From Streptococcus mitis SK579 (GTDB taxonomy: Bacteria > Bacillota > Bacilli > Lactobacillales > Streptococcaceae), in NCBI RefSeq assembly GCF_000257905.1, contig NZ_AJJL01000019.1:1-64000 (forward strand): 64,000 nt of DNA, in the 5' to 3' direction. Of the stretch, positions 20,345 through 29,845 are shown piece after piece. Position 1 is the first letter of the stretch. Every line of letters begins with the position of its first letter. The position numbers and the translations under genes are program-made. Under the pieces are notes generated by a model. The model made no database searches. It saw nothing but the letters and a program-made list of their open reading frames with translations, and was not told the DNA's origin.

Positions 20345-21529
20345 TCAGTTTTTCCGCCAAACTATTTTATCCACTATCCCTGTATAGCTCTGTATTATCT
20401 TAACAACTTTGGTAGAGACATTTTCCTCGACATAATCTGGAACCGGTAATCCAAAATCCTCATCTTCTGCCAAGCTAACAGCAGTTTCAACTGCTTGTAG
20501 AAGAGAATTTTCATCAATACCTGCCAAAATAAATCCTGCCTTATCTAAGGACTCAGGACGTTCTGTACTTGTACGAATACATACAGCAGGAAAAGGATAA
20601 CCTTGACTAGTAAAGAAACTACTTTCTTCTGGTAAAGTTCCCGAATCAGATACTACAACAAACGCATTCATCTGTAAACAATTATAATCATGGAATCCTA
20701 GTGGCTCATGCTGAATCACACGTTTATCTAGTTCAAAACCGCTCTCTTTTAGCCTTTTCTTAGATCGAGGATGACAAGAATACAAGATTGGCATATTATA
20801 CTTTTCAGCTAATTTATTAATTGCCGTAAAGAGAGAGAGAAAATTTTTATCTGTATCAATATTTTCCTCACGGTGAGCTGAAAGTAGGATATAACCTCCT
20901 TTTTTCAATCCCAAACGTTCATGGATATCTGAAGACTCAATGGCAGATAAATTTTTATGTAACACTTCTGCCATAGGAGAACCAGTTACGTACGTGCGCT
21001 CTTTAGGTAAACCACACTCATGTAAATACTTACGAGCATGTTCAGAATATGCCAAGTTAACATCTGAAATAATATCAACAATCCTACGATTAGTCTCTTC
21101 CGGTAGACACTCATCCTTACAGCGATTGCCAGCCTCCATATGAAAAATTGGAATATGTAAACGTTTGGCAGCAATAGCTGATAAACAAGAATTTGTATCC
21201 CCTAAAATTAATAAAGCATCTGGTTTAATTTGATTCATCAATTTGTAGGAAGTATTGATAATATTCCCTACAGTAGCACCAAGATCATCTCCAACAGCAT
21301 CCATGTATACATCTGGAGTGTCTAAACCTAAATCATCGAAGAAAATACCATTTAAATTATAATCATAGTTTTGTCCAGTATGTGCCAAAACAACATCAAA
21401 ATACTTTCGACATTTAGTAATAACACTACTTAAACGTATAATCTCTGGACGTGTTCCCACAATAATCAATAACTTAAGTTTGCCATTATCTTTAAAACGA
21501 ATATCACTATAATCTGTCTTAATTTTCAT
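20345..21529 (-). CDS. fnlC: UDP-2-acetamido-2,6-dideoxy-L-talose 2-epimerase (makes UDP-L-FucNAc)
   Basis: 394 residues of the non-hydrolysing UDP-GlcNAc 2-epimerase fold. Motifs: VGTRPEIIR near 26, LILGDTNSCLS near 107, FHMEAGNRC near 128, ETNRRIVD, SAHREEN near 219, and SDSGTLPEESSFF near 297. The gene follows fnlA and fnlB, and this three-gene set is the known route from UDP-GlcNAc to UDP-L-FucNAc, so this member does the final 2-epimerisation. Its ATG lies one base after the fnlB stop and uses the ribosome site GGAGAAA inside fnlB. Activity on UDP-GlcNAc (MnaA-like) is less likely given the context. Confidence 0.92.
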   Translation of the reverse strand: MKIKTDYSDIRFKDNGKLKLLIIVGTRPEIIRLSSVITKCRKYFDVVLAHTGQNYDYNLNGIFFDDLGLDTPDVYMDAVGDDLGATVGNIINTSYKLMNQIKPDALLILGDTNSCLSAIAAKRLHIPIFHMEAGNRCKDECLPEETNRRIVDIISDVNLAYSEHARKYLHECGLPKERTYVTGSPMAEVLHKNLSAIESSDIHERLGLKKGGYILLSAHREENIDTDKNFLSLFTAINKLAEKYNMPILYSCHPRSKKRLKESGFELDKRVIQHEPLGFHDYNCLQMNAFVVVSDSGTLPEESSFFTSQGYPFPAVCIRTSTERPESLDKAGFILAGIDENSLLQAVETAVSLAEDEDFGLPVPDYVEENVSTKVVKIIQSYTGIVDKIVWRKN

Positions 21530-22759
21530 TTATTTCTCCACTTGTTCAAAAAAAGTATCTGGATGGCTAGGATCAAATGACTCATTAGCCCACATTACAG
21601 TAACTAAATTTTCTGTATCGGAAAGATTAATAATATTATGTGCATAGCCCGGTATCATATGTATTGCTTCAATCTTATCGCCCGACACTTCAAAGTTCAG
21701 AATAGGATATTCTTGTCCGTTTTCATCCAGCCCTATCCTACGCTCTTGTATTAAAGCACGACCAGAAACAACCATGAAAAATTCCCATTTAGTATGATGC
21801 CAATGTTGCCCTTTAGTAATGCCAGGTTTAGAAATATTGACAGAAAATTGACCCGCATTTTCTGTTTTTAATAATTCCGTAAAACTACCTCGTTCATCTA
21901 TATTCATTTTTAGAGGAAACTTAAACTTATCTACTGGTAAATAAGATAGGTAGGTAGAATACAATTTCTTTTCAAAAGATCCTTGAGGAATTTCAGGCAT
22001 AACTAAACTATCAGGCTGTTTTTTAAATGTTTCTAATAGAGAAGCAATCTCTCCTAAGGTTGCACGATGAGTCGTTGGTACATAGCAGTAATTTCCTGAT
22101 AGACTAGGTAAGATTTGTAATCCATCTAGATTACAACGATGAGGATTTCCTTCCAATGCAGTTAGACACTCTTGTATCAAATCATCAATATACAGCAACT
22201 CCAATTCTACACTTGGATCATTTACTTGAATAGGCAAATCGTGAGCTAGATTATGACAGAAAGTTGCTACAGCAGAATTATAGTTAGGGCGACACCACTT
22301 CCCATAAAGATTTGGGAAACGGTAAACTAAGACAGGTGCTCCCGTTTTCTTTCCATATTCAAAGAAGAGTTCTTCCCCTGCTAGCTTAGATTGTCCATAT
22401 ACAGAGTTCGAAAATCGGCCTTCTAAACTAGCTTGAGTAGAACTCGAGAGTAGAACAGGACAAGTGTTTTCATACTTTTCTAAAATCTCTAATAGTCTAC
22501 TTGAAAAACCGTAATTTCCCTCCATAAATTCATCAGGATTCTGTGGACGATTGACACCAGCTAAATGGAATACAAAATCAGCCTTCTTACAATATTCTTC
22601 TAATAAAATCGGATCTGTATCACGATCATACTGAAAAATCTCTCCAATCTCTAAATTAGGACGAGTTCTATCTCGTCCATCTTTCAAAGCTTCCAGAGTA
22701 CAGATAAGATTTTTTCCTACAAATCCTTTCGCTCCTGTAATTAAAATATTTTTAATCAT
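21530..22759 (-). CDS. fnlB: UDP-2-acetamido-2,6-dideoxy-L-hexos-4-ulose reductase (FnlB), SDR plus cupin
   Basis: 409 residues in two domains. The N-terminal SDR reductase (about 1-280) has TGAKGFVGKNL and YGQSKLAGEELFFEYG. The C-terminal cupin (about 290-405) has GITKGQHWHHTKWEFFMVVSGRA. This fusion is typical of FnlB/WbjC, which epimerises and reduces the keto sugar made by FnlA to give UDP-L-talose derivatives. AGGAGG lies close to the ATG. It is separated from fnlA by about 100 bases without a gene. Confidence 0.93.
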   Translation of the reverse strand: MIKNILITGAKGFVGKNLICTLEALKDGRDRTRPNLEIGEIFQYDRDTDPILLEEYCKKADFVFHLAGVNRPQNPDEFMEGNYGFSSRLLEILEKYENTCPVLLSSSTQASLEGRFSNSVYGQSKLAGEELFFEYGKKTGAPVLVYRFPNLYGKWCRPNYNSAVATFCHNLAHDLPIQVNDPSVELELLYIDDLIQECLTALEGNPHRCNLDGLQILPSLSGNYCYVPTTHRATLGEIASLLETFKKQPDSLVMPEIPQGSFEKKLYSTYLSYLPVDKFKFPLKMNIDERGSFTELLKTENAGQFSVNISKPGITKGQHWHHTKWEFFMVVSGRALIQERRIGLDENGQEYPILNFEVSGDKIEAIHMIPGYAHNIINLSDTENLVTVMWANESFDPSHPDTFFEQVEK

Positions 22760-22858
22760 GCCCCCTCCTTGTTTTATATGCTATTTTAATAGTCAACTCT
22801 CTCGACAATACATGATACATTATATATCCTTGATAATTTTAATGTATCTTAAAAGATT

Positions 22859-23914
22859 TTACATATCTTCATCTGCTACCATATCACGAATTGCTGTCTG
22901 TATTTCATCTAATTCTAGCAACTTTCTTTTAACTTGCTCTACATCCATCAAATCAGTATTATTACTATTGAATTCTGTCAACAAATTTCTATTCGTACTA
23001 CCATCTTTGAAATACTTATCATAGTTAAGATTACGATTATCACTAGGAACTCTATAAAAATCACCCAAATCAATTGCATTTGCACACTCTTCATTAGTTA
23101 GTAGTGTTTCATACATCTTTTCTCCGTGTCTAATACCTATAATCTTAATATCTTGTTTTGAGACAAAAATTTCTGATACAGCCTTAGCCAAAACTTCAAT
23201 CGTACATGCTGGTGCTTTCTGAACTAGTATATCTCCAGATTTTCCTTCTTTAAATGCAAATAAAACTAAATCTACTGCTTCTTCCAATGTCATGACAAAA
23301 CGTGTCATGCTAGGTTCAGTAATTGTAAGATCATTTCCTTGCTTAATCTGCTCAATCCAAAGAGGAACTACAGATCCACGGCTACACAAAACATTCCCAT
23401 AACGAGTAACACATATCTTTGTATGCTCAGGATTTACCGTCCGTGACTTAGCAACAGCAATCTTTTCCATCATAGCCTTGGATGTTCCCATAGCATTAAC
23501 AGGATACGCCGCCTTATCTGTAGAAAGACAAATAACTTGCTTTACACCCGCTTCGATAGCTGCAGTAAGGACATTCTCAGTTCCCAAAATGTTAGTTTTT
23601 ACTGCTTCTACAGGGAAAAATTCACAAGAAGGTACCTGTTTCAGAGCAGCAGCATGAAAAACATAATCCACACCATGCATAGCATTTTTTACCGAAGCTA
23701 AGTCACGCACATCTCCGAGGTAAAAGCGGATTTTCCCAGCCACTTCTGGTACTTTTACCTGAAACTCATGACGCATATCATCTTGTTTCTTTTCATCTCG
23801 CGAAAAGATACGAATCTCTGAGATATCTGTTTCTAAAAAACGCTTGAGAACCGCATTTCCAAATGAACCTGTCCCTCCTGTAATTAGAAGAGTTTTTCCT
23901 GTAAATTGTGACAT
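22859..23914 (-). CDS. fnlA: UDP-GlcNAc 4,6-dehydratase / 5-epimerase
   Basis: 351 residues from the ATG at 23914, with AGGTGG eight bases before; an upstream GTG overlaps the gct end and is less likely. It belongs to the extended SDR family: TGGTGSFGNAVLKRF near 11, STDKAAYPVNAMGTSKAMMEK near 125 (the catalytic Met and Lys of the FlaA1 and CapE type), and FSRDEKKQDDMRHEF. It starts the UDP-L-FucNAc pathway. The gct stop (23916) and this ATG are adjacent, so they are coupled. Confidence 0.94.
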   Translation of the reverse strand: MSQFTGKTLLITGGTGSFGNAVLKRFLETDISEIRIFSRDEKKQDDMRHEFQVKVPEVAGKIRFYLGDVRDLASVKNAMHGVDYVFHAAALKQVPSCEFFPVEAVKTNILGTENVLTAAIEAGVKQVICLSTDKAAYPVNAMGTSKAMMEKIAVAKSRTVNPEHTKICVTRYGNVLCSRGSVVPLWIEQIKQGNDLTITEPSMTRFVMTLEEAVDLVLFAFKEGKSGDILVQKAPACTIEVLAKAVSEIFVSKQDIKIIGIRHGEKMYETLLTNEECANAIDLGDFYRVPSDNRNLNYDKYFKDGSTNRNLLTEFNSNNTDLMDVEQVKRKLLELDEIQTAIRDMVADEDM

Positions 23915-23915
23915 A

Positions 23916-24320
23916 TTATTTTCCACCTTTGGTCTTGTTTAAATCTTCTTTAATCTGTGTAGTAGAAATTTCTTCAGTACGAGGTAAATATACTACTTCT
24001 ACGCCCTCATCTTTCAAAAAATCAAACTTACCTTCCCAATCATCACCAATAACAAAGATATCAGCATAATACTTCTTTACATCTTCTCGTTTTTGTTCCC
24101 ATGAAATCTCAGGAATTACCAAATCTACATAACGAATAGATTCAAGCAAAATTTTACGCTGCTGATAATCGAAATATGAAATCTTATCTTTTTGAAGATT
24201 AAATTCATCAGTAGATAGAGCTACTATTAAATAATCTCCCAAATCTTTAGCACGCTTCAATAAATTGATATGACCGTAATGAAGTAAATCAAAAGTCCCG
24301 TAAGTAATCACTCTCTTCAT
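23916..24320 (-). CDS. gct: Glycerol-3-phosphate cytidylyltransferase
   Basis: 134 residues, the usual TagD/TarD/Gct length. It makes CDP-glycerol from CTP and glycerol 3-phosphate. Motifs are [11 protein letters not shown] (7-17), with the HxGH nucleotide site, and [11 protein letters not shown] near 114, the family signature. It overlaps the LicD gene by four bases (ATGA) and is followed by fnlA. In a cps operon the role is to supply CDP-glycerol for decoration of the polysaccharide rather than teichoic acid synthesis. Confidence 0.95.
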   Translation of the reverse strand: MKRVITYGTFDLLHYGHINLLKRAKDLGDYLIVALSTDEFNLQKDKISYFDYQQRKILLESIRYVDLVIPEISWEQKREDVKKYYADIFVIGDDWEGKFDFLKDEGVEVVYLPRTEEISTTQIKEDLNKTKGGK

Positions 24321-25171
24321 TTTTCTTCCTTTCCATATATTCCTAAATCAATCAAATATGGTCTATGCCCAACACGTTCTTCTAAAGGTGGCAACTTCAT
24401 GTACTCACCATAATGTGTAGTCAAGTATTGATGAAAATCACCAGGTAATAAAATTGTGATTTCCTCAAATTTATGTTCAATTAGGGGGTATAGTGTTGTT
24501 TTTAAAACATATTCTACATTTCTTACTGGAAAATCTAAACAAGCAAATGCCGATTGATTTGTTCCATTATATAATCTAGAAAATTGATCAATTTTTTTGA
24601 GTATTAAACTTTTAGGAATTAATTTTAAGCTATAATGAATGCATCTCCTTAGCATAGCTTTTAAACCTTGAATCAAATTCTCAGGAGCCTTAGAAACAGT
24701 AGGTAGCATCCTCATCACATATAACTTTTTATAAAACTGTACAGCTTTAAATTGTCTCTCATTTTCTATCTCATTGTCTGGAACCTCGTCAAATGGAAAA
24801 ATATCTACATAAATACCACTTTGTGTTTTTAAATTTCTTTGGGCATACTCTAAGAACAAAGTCCCTTTTAACATTAGTTTACTGTAAGAATAGGGTGATC
24901 TTCTATCAGAGGAGGGTGATTGTAAATAAAACTCTTCTCCTAAATACTGTTCAGCTACTCTCAAAAAGTTATCATAATTCTCACGTGTCATACCAACATC
25001 AATATCGTCATCCCATGGTATAAATCCTCCATGACGTATTGCTCCAAGAGCACTTCCACCAATTAAAAAATACTCTATATTTTCTTTTTTACATATTCGA
25101 ATAATTTCTTTTAATATTTTGAGTTCAAGCTTCTGAATCATATCTAATTCATCTGCGCTGTAATTAATCAT
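24317..25171 (-). CDS. LicD-family phosphotransferase, probably glycerol phosphate onto capsule
   Basis: 284 residues. The nucleotidyltransferase core has [25 protein letters not shown] (about 38-62), with the metal-binding Asp cluster, and [12 protein letters not shown] near 123. LicD proteins transfer phosphocholine or related phospho-groups from CDP-activated donors to glycans. Beside gct the likely donor is CDP-glycerol, giving a glycerol-phosphate side group; no choline genes are present here. It overlaps gct by four bases and follows wzy after a 107-base gap. Confidence 0.88.
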   Translation of the reverse strand: MINYSADELDMIQKLELKILKEIIRICKKENIEYFLIGGSALGAIRHGGFIPWDDDIDVGMTRENYDNFLRVAEQYLGEEFYLQSPSSDRRSPYSYSKLMLKGTLFLEYAQRNLKTQSGIYVDIFPFDEVPDNEIENERQFKAVQFYKKLYVMRMLPTVSKAPENLIQGLKAMLRRCIHYSLKLIPKSLILKKIDQFSRLYNGTNQSAFACLDFPVRNVEYVLKTTLYPLIEHKFEEITILLPGDFHQYLTTHYGEYMKLPPLEERVGHRPYLIDLGIYGKEEK

Positions 25172-25278
25172 TTAAATTTCCACTTTCTAAAGAAATAGCT
25201 ATACCGTATTTCTTTATATTTTTATATTATAGACCACTCTTGTAGTGTTTGCAAAGTACAGACATAAAGAATATAAAA

Positions 25279-26367
25279 TCAGTTAAATAAATTTGGCAAA
25301 AGTGCCTCATAAAAATAAAGGACATTTTCTCTTAGATACCACCAAAAACAAGTAGCACCTAAAACTCCGAAAATAATATAAAGCCCACTCTTTAATTTTA
25401 TAAATGATTGTTGCATAAATGGTTGTAAAGCTGCAATAGCTATAAAATTTAAAACAACAGTAAAAATTAAATAGCGAGTAAATGCTGTACTAAACATAAT
25501 TAGTGGTAAAAAAATTGTACTAAAAAAACTATGTTGATACACCAGATTGATAAAATTGATCACTTCCTGAGGTGCATTTGAAACTGTTTTTGCAATCTTT
25601 TTAAGGTTAATACTAATTAGTAGGTTGAAAATATAGTAACTATCATACAATATAAAACCAAGACGAGTCGATTTCGCTGTATAATACATAACACGACTTT
25701 TAGTGGCCTCGCTCCCTAGCAGTTCAAATATTTTAGTCAAGTAGCTAGAATTATTACCTACCAATAGATTTGTCACAATTAAGACCGTAGATATAAATAC
25801 CAATGCCCATAGCATCTTACTAGTATTTTTTTGTCTATAAAAAATAACAAATGGTAAGAAATAAATAATAGATCCATGAAACAGAAACGCTATGAACATC
25901 AATCCTATGAATATGAATCGATGATTTTGTGAAAGATAATAATGCGCTATAAGTGCTACACTAGCTGCTAAAAAGAATCTTAGAACTTCTAAAGTATAAA
26001 AGAAATAAAAAAGAGATAGCAATAAAATTAGAAGATTATAATTACAATGCAATTTTTTAGCAACAAAATAGAAACATGCTGAGGAGAATAGAAAAATACA
26101 TGCTAAAAAAACTTGAAAAGAGATGGAGTGATGTGAAAACCAATCTGCAAAAAAATTATACGCATGGTCTGAAAAATACAGACTACTTTTTCCTACAGCA
26201 TATCTTGCACGATAATGAGTTAAATCTGAAAATCCTTCTCGGATATTTCCTGCATAGATAAAAAACAAAACTAACCAAGATAAAAATGCTAGAAAATTTA
26301 TACGTATCCTATTGACTACGACTAATAGATTTGTTAAAAAACTTATATAAAATAAAGCTGAAATCAT
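25279..26367 (-). CDS. wzy: Capsule repeat-unit polymerase Wzy (EpsG-like)
   Basis: 362 residues with about ten hydrophobic spans and no soluble domain. It shows the EpsG/Wzy-type pattern: an early GNIREGFSDLTHYRARY loop (about 45-61) after two spans, and a large loop near HHSISFQVFL. It polymerises lipid-linked repeats outside the membrane. The assignment rests on topology and on its position beside wzx (four-base ATGA overlap), because Wzy proteins are very diverse. The sequence is very AT-rich, as usual for serotype-specific polymerases. Confidence 0.8.
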   Translation of the reverse strand: MISALFYISFLTNLLVVVNRIRINFLAFLSWLVLFFIYAGNIREGFSDLTHYRARYAVGKSSLYFSDHAYNFFADWFSHHSISFQVFLACIFLFSSACFYFVAKKLHCNYNLLILLLSLFYFFYTLEVLRFFLAASVALIAHYYLSQNHRFIFIGLMFIAFLFHGSIIYFLPFVIFYRQKNTSKMLWALVFISTVLIVTNLLVGNNSSYLTKIFELLGSEATKSRVMYYTAKSTRLGFILYDSYYIFNLLISINLKKIAKTVSNAPQEVINFINLVYQHSFFSTIFLPLIMFSTAFTRYLIFTVVLNFIAIAALQPFMQQSFIKLKSGLYIIFGVLGATCFWWYLRENVLYFYEALLPNLFN

Positions 26368-27803
26368 CTACTTTTTTTGAATCCTTTCTTTACAAAATCT
26401 AATGCTTGAAAAACAAATACATCTCGCGTCAACAAGCTCAAGCCAAAGTAAACTACTATCCCAAGAACGATTTGCTTAATAGTTGTTCCATAATTTGCTG
26501 GATATCCTCTGAAGGGAACAATAATAATTATCCCCATTATCATAGAATAAATGAGATATTTAAATAATGACTTCAAAATAGGTAAAACAGGTATATCCTT
26601 TGACATTATATAGTATTGCACTATAACAGAAGAGGTAAGTGATACTATAGTTGCTAAACAAACACCTACTACTCCAAACATTGGAGCAAGTAACAAATCT
26701 AATAGAATATTTAAAATTGCAGCTAAAGTATTAGAAAAGAATAAGACTTTTGTTTTATTAACTGCAACAAAATACTGACTACCTGAGACTCCTAGTAAAG
26801 CATTGCCAACAGCAATAGGAGCAAGCCATTTAAGAGCATCTATAGATGGCATAAAACTTTCGCCTAAAAACCACGGAACAAAAGTATCTGCAATAGCATA
26901 AAGGCCAATCGACAATGGAACAGCTAAGAACAAAGAAAATTCAGCTGCAGTTGTCAGATACTTTTTCATATTTTCTAACCGTCTATTACGAAATTCATTT
27001 GCTATTCGGGGCATCATAACAGAATTTAATACTACTATTAAAGAGAGTGGTATCTGTATAATCTTCTCTGCATTACTATAGTAAGAAACATTGCTGATTC
27101 CCGAACCTAAAGAGCCTAGAACAATTTTATCAGCAGATAACATAATTTGCATGATGATACTTGGTAAAAATAGTTTGAGACTCCCTAAAATAATCTCCGT
27201 AAAACGATTAATATTTATCTTTGGTCTACTAATAAACATCCTTAGTTGACTATAAGCTGATAAATTGGCTACTAAAACAGAGAGACCATATATGAGCACA
27301 TATAGAGCTAGATCTGTTTCGCTTTTTACAAATAAGAAGGTCGCTATCGTAAATAATAACTTAGCAATAATGTTTTTTAATACAACATACTGCATTTCCT
27401 CTAAGCCACGATAGAACCACGTACAATCAAGAATAGACCCAAAAAGCCAAATGGAAAAAAGTTGAAAATAAACTTGATAATTTGAATTTATGTTAGAAAA
27501 AATGTATAAGAAGAATAGTGAAAAAAATCCTAAAATAATCTGAATAGCCAAAATACTCCAAAATGTCTCTGATAGTTCCTCTTTATCATCTCTAGTATAG
27601 GCACATTCGCGATTTCCATAGTGACCGATACCTAGTAAACCTAAAGTATAAATCAAAGTAACGATTGAATTGGCATAATCGTAAATTCCCAACTGGTGTG
27701 CGCCCAATACTCTAGCAACATATGGAGTAATCAATAGTGGTAATATTAAAACTACCACTTGATAAATTAAGTTATATAGATAATTTTTAGAAATTTTACT
27801 CAA
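26364..27803 (-). CDS. wzx: Capsule repeat-unit flippase Wzx
   Basis: 479 residues with about twelve to fourteen membrane spans, of the polysaccharide biosynthesis (MATE-like, PST) family. The typical N-terminus is NYLYNLIYQVVVLILPLLITPYVARVLGAHQLGIYDYANS, followed by GIGHYGNRECAY. It moves the undecaprenyl-linked repeat unit across the membrane. It is followed directly by wzy. Its exact repeat-unit specificity cannot be read from the sequence. Confidence 0.92.
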   Translation of the reverse strand: MSKISKNYLYNLIYQVVVLILPLLITPYVARVLGAHQLGIYDYANSIVTLIYTLGLLGIGHYGNRECAYTRDDKEELSETFWSILAIQIILGFFSLFFLYIFSNINSNYQVYFQLFSIWLFGSILDCTWFYRGLEEMQYVVLKNIIAKLLFTIATFLFVKSETDLALYVLIYGLSVLVANLSAYSQLRMFISRPKININRFTEIILGSLKLFLPSIIMQIMLSADKIVLGSLGSGISNVSYYSNAEKIIQIPLSLIVVLNSVMMPRIANEFRNRRLENMKKYLTTAAEFSLFLAVPLSIGLYAIADTFVPWFLGESFMPSIDALKWLAPIAVGNALLGVSGSQYFVAVNKTKVLFFSNTLAAILNILLDLLLAPMFGVVGVCLATIVSLTSSVIVQYYIMSKDIPVLPILKSLFKYLIYSMIMGIIIIVPFRGYPANYGTTIKQIVLGIVVYFGLSLLTRDVFVFQALDFVKKGFKKSR

Positions 27804-27818
27804 AACTCTTCTCTCTCA

Positions 27819-28739
27819 TTATTTTTTTAAAAACACTAATATATCTGATATTAAATTGCGGAATGTAGGATAATAAGCATAATACTTCAATTGGAAATGA
27901 ACTATTTGCATAAGAGTACCATCTTTTAAAATATCTCTACGTCTCTCAAGAACCATTGCCATATTTTCAAGTTGAGAAATTATTTTTATGTCTAAATATT
28001 CTTTACGAGCCACATCAAGTAAGAAAACTGCAATTTGATAACTAGTATCCACTTCAACAACTCGCCGTTCACGATTAAGAGATTGGTTAGGAGCAGAAGC
28101 ACTTGTTTCGTGGCGACGAAAATGTATTAAGCGTTTTAAGTATAGATATAGAGTTCCTCTTATCATAGCTAGATTCCATAAAATATTATCATGGCCAAAT
28201 CTATCTATATCATACTTTTCTAACAGAACTATTAACTCACGCTTAACTGCAAAAGTACATCCTGGTCTCATAACAGAAATACTCTTGTTTTTTAACGAAA
28301 ACGGGACGATAGCACCATTATCTAACTCAACATCCCTAATCTTGATTTTATCATTTCTACCAAAATCGAGAATCTCATAGTTACTAGCCAATAGTTCTAT
28401 TGACGGCGATTTATGAAACTCTTTTACCATCAGTGAAATTTTATCTTTGTTCCAAATATCATCCTGATCACAAAGAAAAACTACATCTCCTGTTGTCTCT
28501 TGAAGAGCTTTTCTAAAGTTTTTTCTCCAACCTATATTAGATGAGTTTTTTATCAATACCCAATTATCGAGATGATGCTTCTGAATATACATATTAAGTA
28601 AATCAACTGTATTATCTGTTGAACAATCATCAACAATAATAACTTCATCAGCCATTAAACTCTGAGTGCGAAGCGATTCTAGCTGCTCTAGCAAATAATC
28701 TGCTCCATTATAGGTTGTCATCGCAATAGATATCCTCAT
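27819..28739 (-). CDS. GT2-family glycosyltransferase, rhamnosyltransferase-like
   Basis: 306 residues. The GT-A fold starts ISIAMTTYNGADYLLEQLESL with VDDCSTDNT near 36-44. The region SSNIGWRKNFRKAL near 67 and the metal-binding LCDQDDIW near 87 follow. The C-terminus has a LIHFRRHETSAS motif seen in L-rhamnosyltransferases of streptococcal capsules. The donor is therefore probably dTDP-rhamnose from the rml genes; the linkage is unknown. It overlaps the upstream GT4 gene by four bases. Confidence 0.82.
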   Translation of the reverse strand: MRISIAMTTYNGADYLLEQLESLRTQSLMADEVIIVDDCSTDNTVDLLNMYIQKHHLDNWVLIKNSSNIGWRKNFRKALQETTGDVVFLCDQDDIWNKDKISLMVKEFHKSPSIELLASNYEILDFGRNDKIKIRDVELDNGAIVPFSLKNKSISVMRPGCTFAVKRELIVLLEKYDIDRFGHDNILWNLAMIRGTLYLYLKRLIHFRRHETSASAPNQSLNRERRVVEVDTSYQIAVFLLDVARKEYLDIKIISQLENMAMVLERRRDILKDGTLMQIVHFQLKYYAYYPTFRNLISDILVFLKK

Positions 28740-29845
28740 TTTTCCTCCATAAATTTCAAATGCTCTTTAACCATTGTTTCAATAGTGTAGTGTTTAATAG
28801 TAGATAAAGCATTTTGAGATAATTGAACTCGTAATGAGTCATCCTGTAATACTTTGCTTAACTTTTGAAAAATAGCTTTCCAGTCATCAACCTTATCAAT
28901 AATATATCCATTGTAACCATTCGAAACAAGCTCAATTGCAGCAACACATGCAGATGTAGAGATAACAGGAAGCCCCTGAGACATTGCCTCATTTACAACA
29001 AGTCCCCAAACATCAGACTTTGTTGGTAAAACAAATATATCAGATAGCTTGTAGTATTGTTTCAGTTCAGATGTCTGTAAAAAATCAATAAAATGAAAAC
29101 GGCTATCTTGTCCAATAAGATCAAGCAAATATTGTTTATATTCACTATCAGGACTTGGTCCTACAATCAAACATTGTACATTGTCTGATAGATTCTGAAC
29201 AGCCTTGATTAAAACATCCACACCTTTACCAGGGATGATTCTACCAACAAATAAAATTGTTTTTTTAGTTGGACTGAATCCCAGTTTCTTTCTTAAAAAT
29301 TGTTTTTCTTCCTCATCGACAATTTGACGTCGTATGTCTTTCTCTGATAAGGAAGTAAATGAATACCGATAAATATTTTCTTTATTCACATGATAATGCG
29401 CTAAGAAATCATCACTGGACTGACTTGGGCTAAAATAATAGCAGGGTTTTGTAAGAATAAATTTTTTAAACTGGTATTTTAAAAAATTCTCGCTTTCTGG
29501 TATCTTACCGCCATCAATTTCTAATACAAACGGCATCTTATAAAAAACACACTTTAAATAACCAAATAATTCTGTTCGATAAGAATAGTTAGTCAAAAAA
29601 ATATAGTCATATTTTTCAGGAATTAAATACTGGAATATAGCTGAATTTAATTTCTTCTCATCAATATTACCTTCACTTAAAAAAATGGCGGTAAAATTTT
29701 TAAAAGTCTCACGGTAATCAAATCTAATATCTTGAGCTCCTGTTGCTTCAAAAATAACAGTTAAATCTACAAATTTCCCAAGTTGATTATAGAAATCCAC
29801 ACGATAAGGCGATGGAATATTAGTTACAAATAATACTTTTTTCAT
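28736..29845 (-). CDS. GT4-family glycosyltransferase
   Basis: 369 residues, a GT-B enzyme. The N-terminal domain (VLFVTNIPSPYRVDFYNQL) is followed by the donor-binding domain with ILFVGRIIPGKGVDVLIKAV near 197. The EX7E-type motif is in PTKSDVWGLVVNEAMSQGLPVI near 275, with the first Glu position replaced by Asp. It transfers one capsule repeat sugar at the cytoplasmic membrane face. Donor and linkage are not evident. Four-base overlaps on both sides show translational coupling. Confidence 0.85.
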   Translation of the reverse strand: MKKVLFVTNIPSPYRVDFYNQLGKFVDLTVIFEATGAQDIRFDYRETFKNFTAIFLSEGNIDEKKLNSAIFQYLIPEKYDYIFLTNYSYRTELFGYLKCVFYKMPFVLEIDGGKIPESENFLKYQFKKFILTKPCYYFSPSQSSDDFLAHYHVNKENIYRYSFTSLSEKDIRRQIVDEEEKQFLRKKLGFSPTKKTILFVGRIIPGKGVDVLIKAVQNLSDNVQCLIVGPSPDSEYKQYLLDLIGQDSRFHFIDFLQTSELKQYYKLSDIFVLPTKSDVWGLVVNEAMSQGLPVISTSACVAAIELVSNGYNGYIIDKVDDWKAIFQKLSKVLQDDSLRVQLSQNALSTIKHYTIETMVKEHLKFMEEK

